The notes: generated by a model from the letters alone, not told the origin. DNA of 50,616 bases from an uncultured Acidimicrobiales bacterium (GCA_938002955.1 CALLAA010000132.1:1-50616), one strand, 5' to 3'. Shown: positions 8,349 through 17,065, counted from the stretch's first letter. Program-made: numbers and translations.

Positions 8349-9284
8349 TTAATCCGAAGTCACTCGATTCGGAAACGGCGTCACGGACAGTTCGTCAGCG
8401 ACGACCACGTCGTCATGGAACTGCGCTGCCTCGTCGAGGAAGACCTGATTGTTCGGATACCGCGCCGAGAAATGGGTAAGCACCAGCCGACGCGCTCCAG
8501 CCTCGGTTGCGTACTCCGCCGACTGACGGGCGGTCATGTGTTTGTACTTCTCGGCGAGCGCAAGCTCGGCATGCACGTACGTGCTCTCGATCACCAACAT
8601 GTCGACGTCGCGGGCCAGGGTGAGAATCGATTCGCACGGCAAGGTATCCATCACAAAGGCCATCGACTGGCCCTTCTTGAGCGTCGTAATGTCGTCGGCC
8701 ACGACCCGCCCGTTCGGCCCATCGAACCAGCCCTGCTTGAGCAACGTGCCAACATCGGGGCCAGTAACTCCCGTCGTGTCGAGCAACTCAGGGTCAACGA
8801 CACGACTATCGGGCTCTTGCAGTCGATAGCCAAAGGCCGTGTCGCGATGTTTCAGCGGGAAGGCCGATAACTCGAGCGAGCCGAGCTGGGCTTGGACCCC
8901 AGCTTCGGTGACGGGCCGCTTCTCCACATTGCTCGTGTCGTGAAAGATCGTGGCGTGATGCAGACGATCGAAGTACTCCTCGCCATCGCCGGGGTAAAAG
9001 ATCGGCAGCGTCTTCGTGCTATTCGGCTTCGAGCTCATCTCGAACGAACGGCGTTGAATCACCCCCGGCAAACCAAGGCAGTGATCGCCATGAAAATGCG
9101 TCACGCACACGGCGGTCGCCTTTGCGATCGAAATACCGGCGAACGTGCAACCCCGCTGGGTGCCCTCGCCCGGATCAAAAAGGATCAGCTGTTTGTCCCA
9201 GCGCACGGCGTAGCTGTTGTGGGCTCGATGGCGCGTCGGCAACATCGACGCCGTTCCCATCGCTATGAACTCTCGCACGGACAT
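8349..9284 (-). CDS. rnz: Ribonuclease Z (tRNA 3' endonuclease)
   Basis: A 311-residue metallo-beta-lactamase-fold protein that matures tRNA 3' ends. It starts MSVREFIAMGTASMLPTR and carries the zinc motif THFHGDHCLGLPGV at about residue 63, the PLKHRDTAFGYRL segment typical of tRNase Z, a further metal-binding Asp in FVMDT and the C-terminal HFSARY motif (RLVLTHFSARYPN). Length fits the short tRNase Z form. It converges on the giant gene with only four bases between stops, and lies close to larE, transcribed in the same direction, suggesting a shared transcript. Confidence 0.93.
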   Translation of the reverse strand: MSVREFIAMGTASMLPTRHRAHNSYAVRWDKQLILFDPGEGTQRGCTFAGISIAKATAVCVTHFHGDHCLGLPGVIQRRSFEMSSKPNSTKTLPIFYPGDGEEYFDRLHHATIFHDTSNVEKRPVTEAGVQAQLGSLELSAFPLKHRDTAFGYRLQEPDSRVVDPELLDTTGVTGPDVGTLLKQGWFDGPNGRVVADDITTLKKGQSMAFVMDTLPCESILTLARDVDMLVIESTYVHAELALAEKYKHMTARQSAEYATEAGARRLVLTHFSARYPNNQVFLDEAAQFHDDVVVADELSVTPFPNRVTSD

Positions 9285-9309
9285 CCAGCAAGTATGGCCG
9301 GAGCCCGGA

Positions 9310-10104
9310 CTATTCCATGAGCGCCTGGTTGAGGTTGCCCGAACGAAGGCCTTCGAGATCGAGGGTCACGTAGCGGTATCCGGCCTGACGCACGGCCGCA
9401 ATGATCGGCTCGCGTTGCTCGACAACTCGAGAAAGCGACTCGACGGGCACTTCGATTCGCGCAATGTCCTCGTAGTGACGGACTCGGATCTCCGGAAAGC
9501 CCATCTGCTTCAGCGCGAGCTCAGCGCCTTCGACACTGGTGAGACGTTCGATCGTGACCGGCGTTCCATACGGGATTCGCGAGGCGAGGCACGCGGCTGC
9601 CGGCTTCTCGGCGGTTGCGAGACCGAGGACTCGGCTCGCCTCTCGAACCGCTTCCTTGTCGAGGCCGGCGTCGACCATTGGAAACTTGGCTCCGCGCTGC
9701 GCGGCGGCATGCTGCCCCGGACGATGATCGCCCAGATCGTCGAGGTTCACGCCGAGCACAACCGTGGCGCCAAGTTGATCGGCGATCGGCTGGACGGCGT
9801 CCATCAGGGCGTCCTTGCAGTGGAAACACCGATTGCCATCGTTGAGACGGTACGCAGCGTTCTCCATCTCGTGGGTCTCGACTTCGCGCCAGTCAAGGCC
9901 CCAGGTCGACGCCAAGTCTTCGCAATCATTGCGTTCGGCACCGGCGAGCGATGGTGAAACTGCGGTGACCGCTACCGCGTTATCGACACCCAGCGTTTCC
10001 GCCGCAACGTACGCGAGCAGCGCCGAGTCGACGCCGCCGCTAAAGGCCACGACGACACGTTCGAGTTTGGCGAGTTCGCTTCGCAGCAAGTCCAGAGTTT
10101 GCAC
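9310..10104 (-). CDS. larE: LarE-type ATP-dependent sacrificial sulfur transferase
   Basis: 264 residues of the PP-loop ATPase family. LarE adenylates and thiolates a nicotinate-derived precursor to build the nickel-pincer cofactor of LarA-type racemases and epimerases. Seen here: the PP-loop FSGGVDSALL (21-30), NRCFHCKDALM (91-101) with a CxxC pair C93/C96, and AACLASRIPYGTPVT with C172, which sits where the sacrificial cysteine of Lactobacillus LarE lies. Three cysteines in this layout resemble the iron-sulfur-bearing LarE subgroup (inference). No larA, larB or larC is visible nearby. Start is GTG, 35 bases from the divergent nnrE. Confidence 0.92.
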   Translation of the reverse strand: MQTLDLLRSELAKLERVVVAFSGGVDSALLAYVAAETLGVDNAVAVTAVSPSLAGAERNDCEDLASTWGLDWREVETHEMENAAYRLNDGNRCFHCKDALMDAVQPIADQLGATVVLGVNLDDLGDHRPGQHAAAQRGAKFPMVDAGLDKEAVREASRVLGLATAEKPAAACLASRIPYGTPVTIERLTSVEGAELALKQMGFPEIRVRHYEDIARIEVPVESLSRVVEQREPIIAAVRQAGYRYVTLDLEGLRSGNLNQALME

Positions 10105-10139
10105 CCCACCAGTGTGCAGGCGATCGGTAGCTTTGGTGC

Positions 10140-10844
10140 ATGAACGTTCCCGTCGTATCCGCCGACGATATTGGTTGGTTGACCACCGAGCAGATGATCG
10201 AGGTCGATCGCGTGATGATCGAAGACCTCCATATCGAGCTCATCCAAATGATGGAGAACGCCGGACGGAACCTCGCCCGCCTTGCGCTCGAGCGGTATTG
10301 CCCAACAACGGTCACCGTTTGCGCGGGTTCGGGCGGCAACGGCGGCGGTGGCCTTGTCGCGGCGCGGCATCTGCACGTGGCCGGCGTTGCCGTCGAGGTC
10401 GTGCTGTCGAGCGCACCCGAACGCTTCAGGCCCGTGCCCGCGCATCAGCTCGACATCGTTCAGCGGATCGGCGTTCCGGTCAGGGCAGCGGTGGCACCAA
10501 CCACCGATCTCATCCTCGACGCGATGATCGGCTACTCGTTAAACGGCGCCCCTCGAGGGCGAGTGGCCGAGCTCATTCGAGACCTCTCCTCGATCGACGC
10601 ACCGGTCCTATCGCTCGACGCTCCGAGCGGACTCGACACGGCAACCGGGACACACTTCGACCCGCACATCAGTGCCGACGCAACAATGACGCTGGCGTTG
10701 CCAAAGGTTGGACTTCGAGACAGCACAGCCATCGGTGACCTGTTCGTCGCGGATATCTCCGTGCCCCCGTCGGTATACGCGGCGATGAACGCTGGCCCGG
10801 CACCAGATTTCACCGACAGCACGGTTGTTCACATCGCCAAATAG
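10140..10844 (+). CDS. nnrE: NAD(P)H-hydrate epimerase (YjeF N-terminal domain)
   Basis: 234 residues covering a single YjeF_N domain, which epimerises damaged (hydrated) NAD(P)H for repair by the partner dehydratase. Seen: LTTEQMIEVDRVMIED, MMENAGRNLARLA, the glycine-rich VCAGSGGNGGGGLVAARHL loop, ILDAMIGYSLNGAPRG and LSLDAPSGLDTATG with the catalytic Asp region. The C-terminal dehydratase domain (NnrD) found in many bacterial fusions is absent, so the partner must be encoded elsewhere. Transcribed away from larE with a short shared upstream region. Confidence 0.9.
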   Translation: MNVPVVSADDIGWLTTEQMIEVDRVMIEDLHIELIQMMENAGRNLARLALERYCPTTVTVCAGSGGNGGGGLVAARHLHVAGVAVEVVLSSAPERFRPVPAHQLDIVQRIGVPVRAAVAPTTDLILDAMIGYSLNGAPRGRVAELIRDLSSIDAPVLSLDAPSGLDTATGTHFDPHISADATMTLALPKVGLRDSTAIGDLFVADISVPPSVYAAMNAGPAPDFTDSTVVHIAK

Positions 10845-10860
10845 CCGCCGATAGAAATGG

Positions 10861-11565
10861 ATGCGGCGACTACATCTACTTCTGATTACGGTCCTCTTCT
10901 TGCTCGGCGGATGCGCTGGAGAGGCAGATCACAACGTGCTGTTCATCGGGAACAGCTACACCCACACCAACGACATGCCGGCGATGGTCCGCAAGATTGC
11001 CGACGCCAACAACGTCACCATCAAGACGACGATGATCGCCCCTGGCGGCGCTTTTCTCGACGAACATGTGCGCAACCCCGACGTCGTCAACGCACTCCGG
11101 TCTGGCGACTACGACACGGTCGTCTTCCAAGAACAGTCGGTCGCCCCATCCTTTGCCGAGTTCGCGAACGGTCGAACAAAACCCGCAGCGAGCGAACTCA
11201 CCGCGATCGCCGCCGAGACAGGCACCCGGGTCATCTGGTTTCAGACATGGGGACATCTCAACGGATTCCCTGGTGTCGGCCACGATGGCTACGACACCAT
11301 GCAGTCCGCGATCATCGGCACCTACGACGAGATCGGTCGAGCCAATGGAGGCAGCGTCGCTCGCGTCGGTGAACGGTGGCGCCGAATGCTCAACTCCGGG
11401 CAGAACATCGGGCTCTACTCACTCGATGGCACCCATCCGTCACCAGCGGGAAGCTACGTTGCCGCAATCGAGATCACCGACACGATCGTCATGGTGCCAA
11501 TCGAGGTTGCACCAGCCGTCGACGGTGTCGACGAGACGGTCGCGGCGGCCATCTTGTCGACGTAG
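10861..11565 (+). CDS. SGNH-hydrolase-like lipoprotein (DUF4886 type)
   Basis: 234 residues with a lipoprotein signal (hydrophobic core, LLGGC lipobox, Cys18), so lipid-anchored outside the membrane. The mature part opens with VLFIGNSYTHTNDMP, an SGNH block I in which Ser of GNS is the presumed nucleophile, and ends with SLDGTHPSPAGSYVAA, the Asp-x-x-His of block V. WFQTWGHLNG may form part of the oxyanion region. The layout resembles the DUF4886 branch of SGNH hydrolases, probably an esterase or acetylesterase of unknown substrate. It starts 16 bases after nnrE, and its stop faces the sulfatase stop five bases away. Confidence 0.8.
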   Translation: MRRLHLLLITVLFLLGGCAGEADHNVLFIGNSYTHTNDMPAMVRKIADANNVTIKTTMIAPGGAFLDEHVRNPDVVNALRSGDYDTVVFQEQSVAPSFAEFANGRTKPAASELTAIAAETGTRVIWFQTWGHLNGFPGVGHDGYDTMQSAIIGTYDEIGRANGGSVARVGERWRRMLNSGQNIGLYSLDGTHPSPAGSYVAAIEITDTIVMVPIEVAPAVDGVDETVAAAILST

Positions 11566-11570
11566 CCGCA

Positions 11571-13901
11571 TTACTGCATATAACGGGCGATTCGTTCCTC
11601 GGCCGCAGCATCGACGTGTTCGGCACCCTTGGTATTGAGCACGACCTCGACGATGTCACCGGTGAACGCAAAGGGAGCCTCATAACCCGGCCAGACCGGG
11701 GTACCGGTATCGGTGCCAACCTCGAGCCCTTCGCCAACGGCATACAACACCGGGTTGGACTTCTCGACCAGCACCTCACCGACGGGCATCTCGTTAACCC
11801 ACATCGTGACGACACCGGCGAACTCGCCGGTCTTGCGCCACGCAACAGCCACGTCGACTCGGCCGGTCGACAGCGGTTCGGCCGAACGTAGATGCGTGTG
11901 CTCTCGACCCAACCAGTTCGACACGTAGTGCAGATGTCCGTCCTGAACAAACAGCGAATAGCCGCCCTGCATGCCACCGTTCGAAAGGATCACTCCCTCT
12001 GCTCCCCCGCTCGGGACCTCGATAGTGGCGGCCATGTGATGGTCGCGGTTGATCACGTTCGGCGACGTCGATCGAGTTAACCGAACCCTCGACGCAAACC
12101 GGTAGTGATCACGTTTGCGAACAACCCGCGGTCGGGGTTCCTGGCTCCGGGCAATCACCCGATCGTCGAGTGGCAACACGTTGTACCGCTCGGCATCTTC
12201 GAGCCAAAGGGCCTGCAGCTCGGCGAGTTTCTCCGGATGTACGGCCGCCAGGTCGTGTGCCTCACTGAAGTCCTCAGCAAGGTGGTACAGCTCCCATACG
12301 TCCTCATCGAAATGGCCCATCCTGATCGCGAAGTCTGGGTCGCCGATCCGCATGGCCGCGTTCTTGCTGTGGTGAAGGGTGACCGCTTTCCAGCCATCAG
12401 CCCACAACGCACGATGCGCAAACATCTCGAAGTACTGCCGGTCCTTTTGCACCGGAGCCTCCGGAGTGTCGATCGTGTATGCGATCGAGGTACCTTCGAG
12501 CGGCCTCTGGGCCACACCATCGACCGACGCCGGCAGCTCGATCCCGGTCAGCTCATACACCGTCGCCGCGATGTCGACAGCGTGACAGAACTGATCGCGC
12601 ACGCCACCTCCCTCAGCGATCCGTGCGGGCCAATGGATGATCAGCGGATCGCGTGTTCCACCTTCATGAGCCATCGACTTGTACCACCGGTTCGGGGTAT
12701 TGCCGAGCCACGCCCACCCGTTCGCGTAGTGCGGGTACGTGGTGGGGCCGCCCCAGTCATCGAGCCGACCGACCATCTCCTCGACCGGTTCGGTGAGACC
12801 GTTGAAGTAGGTGATCTCCGAGATGAGGCCATTGCGGCCACCCTCAGCTGATGCCCCGTTGTCGCTCAGAAACACGATGAGCGTGTTCTCCCAGGACTCG
12901 AGGCCACGCAAATGGTCGAGCACACGACCAATCTCATGATCGGTATGAGTGACGAACGCGGCGTACACCTCCATCTGGCGTGCGAACACCCGGCGCTCAT
13001 CATCGGTGAGGTCCGCCCACGCTCGGATACCTGCGTTGCGTCCCGGGAGCGTCGTTCCCTCCGGCACGACGCCTTGCTCGAGTTGCAGACGGAACGTCTC
13101 TTCGTAGATCTCGTCCCAACCGTCATCAAACACACCGGCGTAAGAATCGATCCACGCCTTGCCCACATGGTGCGGGGCGTGCGGTGCGCCCGTGGCGAAG
13201 TGCAAGAAGAACGGCCGACGATCGTCGACGGTCTCGTGTTCGGTGAGCCACTGAATTGCCCGGTCGGCCAGATCGGTCGTGAGGTGATAGTCGGCGACGT
13301 CTGGTGGGTCGACCCGACGATTGTCCTCCCAAAGATCTGGCGACCAGTGGTCGGTTTCGCCCGGCAAGAAGCCGTAGAACCGATCGAACCCCATCGCCAA
13401 TGGCCAACGATCGAACGGACCGGTTGGGCCGTTGTTCTCGTCGGGGGTCAGGTGCCACTTCCCCAAGCAGTACGTGGCGTACCCGTTCTGGCCGAGCACC
13501 TTTGGCACCATTGCACAGTCCCTCGGAATGCGGGCGTTGTAGCCAGGGAAGCCCGTTGCACGTTCGACGATCGTGCCGATGCCCGCCGTGTGATGATTTC
13601 GGCCGGTGAGCAGCGCGGCTCGAGTTGGTGAGCACAGCGACGTCGTGTGGAAGTTTCGATAGCGCAATCCCGACTCGGCGAGCGCGTCGAGGTTCGGCGT
13701 TTGGAGCCGGCCGCCCAAGCCGCCGTAACACCCCATCTGCGCGTAGCCGAGATCATCGAGCACGATGAAGACGACATTTGGGGCATCCTTCGGCGGTGTT
13801 GGACCTACCGGCCACGACGGCGTTGACTCGTCACGGGTAAAGCCGATAGACCCGGCGAACTCCTCGCCATCAGGGTGAGAGTCATACGCAGAAGCCATCA
13901 A
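11571..13901 (-). CDS. Large type I (formylglycine) sulfatase
   Basis: 776 residues. The alkaline-phosphatase-fold core shows metal ligands DD49-50 in FIVLDDLGYAQMGCYGG and the sulfatase signature CSPTRAALLTGR, in which Cys90 should be converted to formylglycine by a maturase encoded elsewhere. GKWHLTP and FLSDNGASAEGGRNG are further core motifs. Residues about 595-776 form an extra C-terminal beta-rich region resembling a concanavalin/LamG-like sandwich. No signal peptide precedes the core, so it may act inside the cell or leave by an unrecognised route. Size and architecture resemble arylsulfatase-like enzymes of marine bacteria. The substrate is unknown. Confidence 0.93.
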   Translation of the reverse strand: MMASAYDSHPDGEEFAGSIGFTRDESTPSWPVGPTPPKDAPNVVFIVLDDLGYAQMGCYGGLGGRLQTPNLDALAESGLRYRNFHTTSLCSPTRAALLTGRNHHTAGIGTIVERATGFPGYNARIPRDCAMVPKVLGQNGYATYCLGKWHLTPDENNGPTGPFDRWPLAMGFDRFYGFLPGETDHWSPDLWEDNRRVDPPDVADYHLTTDLADRAIQWLTEHETVDDRRPFFLHFATGAPHAPHHVGKAWIDSYAGVFDDGWDEIYEETFRLQLEQGVVPEGTTLPGRNAGIRAWADLTDDERRVFARQMEVYAAFVTHTDHEIGRVLDHLRGLESWENTLIVFLSDNGASAEGGRNGLISEITYFNGLTEPVEEMVGRLDDWGGPTTYPHYANGWAWLGNTPNRWYKSMAHEGGTRDPLIIHWPARIAEGGGVRDQFCHAVDIAATVYELTGIELPASVDGVAQRPLEGTSIAYTIDTPEAPVQKDRQYFEMFAHRALWADGWKAVTLHHSKNAAMRIGDPDFAIRMGHFDEDVWELYHLAEDFSEAHDLAAVHPEKLAELQALWLEDAERYNVLPLDDRVIARSQEPRPRVVRKRDHYRFASRVRLTRSTSPNVINRDHHMAATIEVPSGGAEGVILSNGGMQGGYSLFVQDGHLHYVSNWLGREHTHLRSAEPLSTGRVDVAVAWRKTGEFAGVVTMWVNEMPVGEVLVEKSNPVLYAVGEGLEVGTDTGTPVWPGYEAPFAFTGDIVEVVLNTKGAEHVDAAAEERIARYMQ

Positions 13902-13943
13902 CCGAACGTAATCGCCGATCCAGCGTTGGCCGAATCCGGGGAG

Positions 13944-14657
13944 CTAGAGGCGATACGGCAAGAGCCGCGCATACGCCGCCTCAGCCTCAGGAAGGGCATC
14001 GGCGATCGACGGCAACAGTTCGACATCCTTGGGCGTATGCGGCTTCCACCCCGTCGAACCCCACACACCGTCATACCAATGCTCGGCCCAGACCCCATCT
14101 TCTGGCTTCGGGCCCGTTGGCCACGAAAGCATCGCCTCGTCAAAGTCGATTCCGATCCGCTCGCAGACACCCCCGAGGATGCCCGCCGGATCTCCAAGCA
14201 GCCGCGACGTTTCGATAACGATCGGCTCCTGGCCCGCCGCGACCAGGATGTCGAGGATCTGCAGAAGCTCGGGATACCCCGTGTCGGCAATGGTCGAGTC
14301 CGGCATCTGCACCTGCCAAGAGGTGAGCATGTCGTGAGGCTCACGGGTGAGCAAGATGTTCGTGAAGTCGGTGAGAAACGACAGGTCCAGACCACCGATG
14401 TGCTTCGCGATCTGCTTGAAAAACACCACGGGGGTGTCGTAGTCGGCCCCCATGACGTTGTCGATCACGGCCTGACCGTCGTTGTCCTGGGATGCCAAGA
14501 CCGCATCGCGCCCGGGATGCTCACGACCCGAATACGCGAGGTAGTAGGCGTACAGCGGTTCGTCGAGCACCGTGGTGTCGGCCCGCTGACGCCACGAATA
14601 CATCATGGCCGTGGACAGGTTTCGTGGCCCCGACCACATGTTGATGCGGTGTGTCAT
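13944..14657 (-). CDS. Sulfotransferase-like protein (Sulfotransfer_5 type)
   Basis: 237 residues starting MTHRINMWSGPRNLSTAMMY; the SGPRNLST loop sits where sulfotransferases bind the 5'-phosphosulfate of PAPS. NILLTREPHDMLTSW resembles the second (3'-phosphate-binding) block with its Arg. Members are often mis-named branched-chain aminotransferase-like because plants carry this domain fused to a class IV aminotransferase (recalled knowledge). Here a class IV aminotransferase gene lies one gene upstream in the same run. Activity unproven; a sulfotransferase or a related kinase-like enzyme are both possible. Confidence 0.78.
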   Translation of the reverse strand: MTHRINMWSGPRNLSTAMMYSWRQRADTTVLDEPLYAYYLAYSGREHPGRDAVLASQDNDGQAVIDNVMGADYDTPVVFFKQIAKHIGGLDLSFLTDFTNILLTREPHDMLTSWQVQMPDSTIADTGYPELLQILDILVAAGQEPIVIETSRLLGDPAGILGGVCERIGIDFDEAMLSWPTGPKPEDGVWAEHWYDGVWGSTGWKPHTPKDVELLPSIADALPEAEAAYARLLPYRL

Positions 14658-14668
14658 CGCAAGACCCG

Positions 14669-14974
14669 CTATCGCCCCAACGGGCCCTTGGTCGGCTCGT
14701 CGTAGCGGTAGATATCCATCTCGCGATCGCCGAGCGCCGCCATCTTCTCCTGGAACTCAGCCATATGCGGCGCAACAAAATGTGCGTGCAGATGTGCTTC
14801 GGTCTCCCACTCCTCGAACAGATGAAACAGCGTCGGATCGGAGAGGTCGGCGCTGAACACGTACGACACGCAGCCCTCCTCTTTCGCGGTCTCGGCCATC
14901 ATCCACTCCATCAATGGAATTGCCGCGTCGCGGTCTTCGGCCTGGATACGAATGGTTCCTGCGATCAACAACAT
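14669..14974 (-). CDS. Antibiotic-biosynthesis-monooxygenase (ABM) domain protein
   Basis: 101 residues of the small dimeric alpha/beta ABM fold: MLLIAGTIRIQAEDRD at the start, CVSYVFSADLSDPTLFHLFEEWET in the middle and LHAHFVAPHMAEF after it. The family includes cofactor-free quinol monooxygenases (YgiN-like) and heme-degrading enzymes; the sequence does not say which reaction applies. Ten bases separate it from the sulfotransferase-like gene and nine from the aminotransferase, so the three form one transcript. Confidence 0.85.
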   Translation of the reverse strand: MLLIAGTIRIQAEDRDAAIPLMEWMMAETAKEEGCVSYVFSADLSDPTLFHLFEEWETEAHLHAHFVAPHMAEFQEKMAALGDREMDIYRYDEPTKGPLGR

Positions 14975-14983
14975 GGCTGGCTC

Positions 14984-15913
14984 CTATTGGTTGGCTCGTT
15001 GAGCGTCGACATCTGCAGCGATGGCCTCACGATAGAGCTCGACGAGTCGCCGTGTCACCGGGGCATGGCCACTGCCGTCGCCGATCGTGCGCCCATCGAC
15101 CTGGCTGACCGGGGTCAACCCGCCGAACGTTCCGGTGACGAAGACCTCGTCGGCCGCATAGACGTCGGTGAGCGAGAAGTCCTTCTCGAACGTCGGAATC
15201 CCGGCAGCCCGCGACACCTGGAGGACGAGGGCTCGCGTGATCCCGGGCAGGTTGTAGAAACCGGTCGAAGTCCACAGCTCACCTTTCTTCACGATGAAGA
15301 AGTTGGTGGCGTTGCAGGTCGCAACAGCGCCGTTGACATCGAGCATCAACGCCTCATCTGCCCCGGCGCCGACAGCCTGAATCAGGGCGATGACTTCGTG
15401 CAGCTTGGAGTGACAGTTGAGGTTCTGGTCGAGCACATCGGGGCCGGGCCGTCGAACGGTTGCGGTGAAGAGCGAGATGCCCTCGTTGGTGACGGTCGGA
15501 TCAGCCTTCTTGTGTTCGGCGATGATCACGATGTTTGGCCCGCCGATGGTGTTCGAGGGGTGCTGCGATGGCGTCTTCTTCGTGCCGCGGGTGATCATCA
15601 GCCGGACGTGCACGTTGTCGTCCATCCCGTTGCGATCGACCGTGGCGCGCAGCGCAGCAGTGATTTCCTCGCGGGTACCGATGTCGAGATGAATGGCCTT
15701 TGCACCGGCGAACAGCCGGTCGAGATGTTGCTCGAGAAACGCGAACACGCCGTGGTGAAGACGGATGCCTTCCCAGATGCCATCGCCGACCAGGAACCCA
15801 CTGTCGAACACCGAGATCTTCGCTTCATCACGGGGAAAGAACTCTCCGTTGATGTAGATCTGAACGTCAGCGTTGCGCTCGTCGGCAACCGCAGCATGGG
15901 TACTCTTTGTCAT
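14984..15913 (-). CDS. Class IV PLP aminotransferase, BCAT/D-amino-acid transaminase fold
   Basis: 309 residues from the ATG chosen; an upstream in-frame extension runs into the 43-bp repeats and is rejected. Seen: QIYINGEFFPRDEAKISVFD, GDGIWEGIRLHHG, RLMITRGTKK, and LNCHSKLHEVIAL with the PLP lysine K170; the C-terminal part has LPGITRALVL and DEVFVTGTFGGLTPV. Oddly, the segment GAVATCNATNFF has Thr199 where class IV enzymes usually have the Glu that contacts PLP N1 (the usual pattern is G-x-V-x-E). This may change the reaction toward a lyase or another specificity. It is followed by the ABM and sulfotransferase-like genes. Confidence 0.88.
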   Translation of the reverse strand: MTKSTHAAVADERNADVQIYINGEFFPRDEAKISVFDSGFLVGDGIWEGIRLHHGVFAFLEQHLDRLFAGAKAIHLDIGTREEITAALRATVDRNGMDDNVHVRLMITRGTKKTPSQHPSNTIGGPNIVIIAEHKKADPTVTNEGISLFTATVRRPGPDVLDQNLNCHSKLHEVIALIQAVGAGADEALMLDVNGAVATCNATNFFIVKKGELWTSTGFYNLPGITRALVLQVSRAAGIPTFEKDFSLTDVYAADEVFVTGTFGGLTPVSQVDGRTIGDGSGHAPVTRRLVELYREAIAADVDAQRANQ

Positions 15914-15937
15914 GACCGCACAGTAGCGGCGAACACC

Positions 15938-16113
15938 GTTTGCGGTCAGGTCCGGGGTCAGACCCCGAAACTGATCGAGCCACGTTCGCAGCCCTTCCGC
16001 ACCACCCATTTTCAACAAGAACGAAGTTTGCGATCAGGAACAGGGTCTGACCCCAAAGTTGATCGAGCGGGTTTGCGATCAGGAATAGGGTCTGACCCCA
16101 AAGTTGATCGAGC
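15938..16113. repeat. Three copies of a 43-bp repeat with a GGGTCTGACCC palindrome core
   Basis: Copies at 15938-15980, 16026-16068 and 16071-16113. Each begins gtttgcg(a/g)tcagg and ends tgatcgagc, with a central odd palindrome gggtctgacccc (the first copy carries it as ggggtcagacccc). The last two differ at a single base and are two bases apart. The block fills the gap between the OCD-like gene (the last copy ends two bases from its stop) and the aminotransferase. It resembles extragenic palindromes that in other bacteria accompany REP-type transposases; no such gene is in the window. Confidence 0.9.
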
Positions 16114-16114
16114 A

Positions 16115-17065
16115 CTAGTCGGAGAAGACCAATCTTGCTGCTGCGACGTCTTCGAGGGCGAAGCCTGCGCTCTTGAACATCGTGATCTCTTCGTCGCTCG
16201 TCCGGCCGGGGTGGGTCCCGTTCACGAGCTCGGCGAGATCGCCCGCAATGTCGTCGGCGGAGATCAGGCCGGCGGCGAGCGGTTGGGCGAGGTCGCCAGC
16301 CAGAGTCCCGTCGGCTCGCGTGTCGGCGAAGATCGTCGAGCGGCGCACCACGTCATCATCGGACTCGCGCATCTCGGGCGTGAACGCCCCGATCAGGTCG
16401 ACGTGCGCTCCCGGCTGAAGGAGGGCACCCTTCACCAGCGGACTCTTCGCACCGGTGCTACATGTGATCACGTCGGCCCTACCAACAGCGACATCGAGCT
16501 CTTCGGCGACACTCGCCGGGATGTTCTCGGCGATCAAGCTATTTGCCAGCTCACGTGCCTTGTCAACATTGCGACCCCAGACCTCAACCACATCGAAGTC
16601 CCGCACCGCGCAGTGGGCCCGAGCAGTCATCGGGGCGAGCGCTCCCGTGCCAACGACCAGCAGACGCTTCGCATCCACGCGGGCGAGTCGCTTCGCAGCG
16701 ACCGCGGACGCGGCGGCCGTGCGACGCGTGGTCAACACGTTGCCGTCGCAGGCACCGAGAAAGGTCCCATTCGCGCCAGAGAACAACAGGACCCCCGCAT
16801 TGATCGTCGGTAAATCGAGCTGGCCGTTGTTCGGGAAGAACGTCACCGCCTTCACCGCAATAACGTCACCCGCCACCCAGCCGGGCTTCATCAAAAACGC
16901 CGCATCATTGCCGTCGCCGTCAGGAACGGTGTGCACCGTGCGCTCCGGAGCAAACGCTCCATCTTCGACGACGACCTGCTCGATTGCGGAGATGAGCGCA
17001 TCCCACGGCAACAACCGACCGACCTCGTCGGGACCAAAGAAACGGGGACCTACATCAACGACCAT
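16115..17065 (-). CDS. Ornithine cyclodeaminase / mu-crystallin family NAD(P)-dependent enzyme
   Basis: 316 residues from the internal ATG; 54 further in-frame upstream residues lie inside the DUF1989 gene and were dropped. Family members convert ornithine to proline or reduce cyclic ketimines such as pyrroline-2-carboxylate. Seen: AVKAVTFFPNNG with the substrate Lys region, GVLLFSGANGTFLGACDGNVLTTRRTAA, the Rossmann motif LLVVGTGALAPMTARAH, EVWGRNVDKA and DVITCSTGAKSPLV. The start overlaps the end of the DUF1989 gene by 11 bases, so they are coupled. Context with DUF1989 and an aminotransferase supports amino-acid or ketimine metabolism. Confidence 0.9.
   Translation of the reverse strand: MVVDVGPRFFGPDEVGRLLPWDALISAIEQVVVEDGAFAPERTVHTVPDGDGNDAAFLMKPGWVAGDVIAVKAVTFFPNNGQLDLPTINAGVLLFSGANGTFLGACDGNVLTTRRTAAASAVAAKRLARVDAKRLLVVGTGALAPMTARAHCAVRDFDVVEVWGRNVDKARELANSLIAENIPASVAEELDVAVGRADVITCSTGAKSPLVKGALLQPGAHVDLIGAFTPEMRESDDDVVRRSTIFADTRADGTLAGDLAQPLAAGLISADDIAGDLAELVNGTHPGRTSDEEITMFKSAGFALEDVAAARLVFSD

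Noticed and set aside
14651-16813. Very long open frame (about 720 codons) on the plus strand
   Set aside because: It runs antisense across the aminotransferase, ABM and OCD-like genes and through the repeats between them; no domain and no ribosome site.
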